Shown: positions 63,433-64,000 of the stretch, in pieces | How the letters are laid out: every line of letters begins with the position of its first letter | Numbering within the stretch: position 1 is the first letter of the stretch | Assembly (NCBI RefSeq): GCF_029478665.1 | Contig: NZ_JARPQB010000023.1 | Span: 1-64,000 of the forward strand | Direction of reading: 5' to 3' | Origin: Pseudomonas entomophila | GTDB lineage: Bacteria > Pseudomonadota > Gammaproteobacteria > Pseudomonadales > Pseudomonadaceae | Length of the DNA stretch: 64,000 bases | Notes under the pieces: generated by a model | Told to the model about the DNA's origin: nothing | What the model saw: only the letters and a program-made list of their open reading frames with translations | Database searches by the model: none | Made by a program: the position numbers and the translations under genes

Positions 63433-64000
63433 CAGCAGCCCTCTTCCTGTTGTTCTGTCAGCTGTACCCCGGCTTGCAACCGCGCCAGCTGGTCACGATC
63501 GTTGATGCCGAAACCCACCTGGGTCACCGCCTGGGCGGCGATGGCCGTGGCGCGGCGCAAGGTATCTACAACGGGCTCGCGTTGCAGCAGGCCATGGACC
63601 ATCCCGGCCACCAGCGAGTCGCCCGCGCCCACGGTGCTGGCGATGCTCACCTGAGGGGGTTGGGCGTGCAGCGCCAGGCCACTGGCGAACCAGTTCACGC
63701 CCTGCTCGCCCTGGGACACCACGACATGCTCGATGCCAGTGGCCAGCAACTGCTGGGCGGCGGCGCGCTGTTCGGCCAGGGTGTTCACCCGCAGCCCCAA
63801 CACCTCACCCAGTTCTTCGGTGTTCGGCTTCACCAGCCACGGCATCGCCTGCAAGCCGGCACGCAGCGCTTCGCCGCTGCTGTCCAGCGCCACCTTCAGG
63901 CCTTGGGCCTTGAGGGTATCCAGCAGTGCGCGCAGCCACTGCGGGCTGATGCCGCGCGGCAGGCTGCCGGCCACCACCACCGCGTCATGGCCGGGCGCGA
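63432..64000 (-). CDS. fruK: 1-phosphofructokinase, partial (5' end outside window)
   Basis: The C-terminal ~190 residues of a PfkB-family sugar kinase. VVAGSLPRG and the catalytic SIASTVGAGDSLVAGM (anion hole and Asp base) are seen. It converts fructose-1-phosphate to fructose-1,6-bisphosphate. The frame runs off the window at 64000. It is coupled to fruA by a one-base overlap. Confidence 0.93.
   Translation of the reverse strand, partial: APGHDAVVVAGSLPRGISPQWLRALLDTLKAQGLKVALDSSGEALRAGLQAMPWLVKPNTEELGEVLGLRVNTLAEQRAAAQQLLATGIEHVVVSQGEQGVNWFASGLALHAQPPQVSIASTVGAGDSLVAGMVHGLLQREPVVDTLRRATAIAAQAVTQVGFGINDRDQLARLQAGVQLTEQQEEGC

Overview
The window is chromosomal DNA of a high-GC gamma-proteobacterium, almost certainly a Pseudomonas of the P. 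putida group. This rests on the gene order alaC / cyoABCDE / dsbB / flavohaemoprotein-norR and fruK-fruA next to an OprD-type porin and a GGDEF protein, on the many Pseudomonas REP elements (core GTAGGAGCGGCTTCAGCC or GTAGGAGCGGCCTTG), and on the small DUF3077/DUF6124-like genes. No rRNA, tRNA, CRISPR array, transposase or phage gene was seen.

Region by region. (1) 1-1629: two paralogous small membrane proteins and a GNAT acetyltransferase. (2) 1722-14085: an all-minus-strand accessory block. Ten tightly coupled genes (14085 down to 3258) hold the three-enzyme signature of hydrazine biosynthesis: a lysine/ornithine-type N-hydroxylase, a cupin/methionyl-tRNA-synthetase fusion and an FAD amine oxidase. 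With them are an ATP-grasp-like protein, two SDRs, a HAD phosphatase, a DRE-TIM lyase, a rhamnose-mutarotase-fold protein, a DapA-like aldolase and a cytoplasmic periplasmic-binding-protein fold. A group II PLP decarboxylase follows behind a REP element. This looks like an uncharacterised N-N-bond natural-product cluster and is the main discovery candidate. (3) 14086-16793: AT-rich control region, a REP cluster, two tiny membrane-protein genes and two small Pseudomonas-specific genes with a structured leader. (4) 16794-30770: one giant type Va autotransporter of 4658 residues built from about 35 beta-strand repeats and four spacer modules. (5) 31167-32960: a YkgJ-type Cys-cluster protein and alanine transaminase AlaC.

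(6) 33264-36744: an isonitrile operon with a stand-alone isonitrile synthase, a HAD phosphatase and an isonitrile synthase-TauD oxygenase fusion, with its own promoter and operator-like palindrome. (7) 36921-42814: cytochrome bo3 oxidase operon cyoABCDE and dsbB. (8) 43362-46246: nitric-oxide-detoxifying flavohaemoprotein and its divergent sigma-54 activator. (9) 46410-50166: CheV, a small secreted protein coupled to a second Cys-cluster protein, and an Aer-like chemoreceptor. (10) 50385-56857: RND efflux pump (adaptor and permease) with a two-component system. (11) 56988-60650: small exported protein, OprD-family porin and a membrane diguanylate cyclase. (12) 60760-64000: a DUF2383 stress-type protein, a DUF3820 protein and the fructose PTS genes fruA and fruK (cut by the window edge).

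Functionally, the core genes serve respiration, NO defence, chemotaxis, efflux and sugar uptake. Two separate small-molecule loci (hydrazine-type and isonitrile-type) and the giant adhesin-like autotransporter are the accessory content. Long reading frames antisense to the autotransporter and other high-GC genes are coding shadows and were left out.
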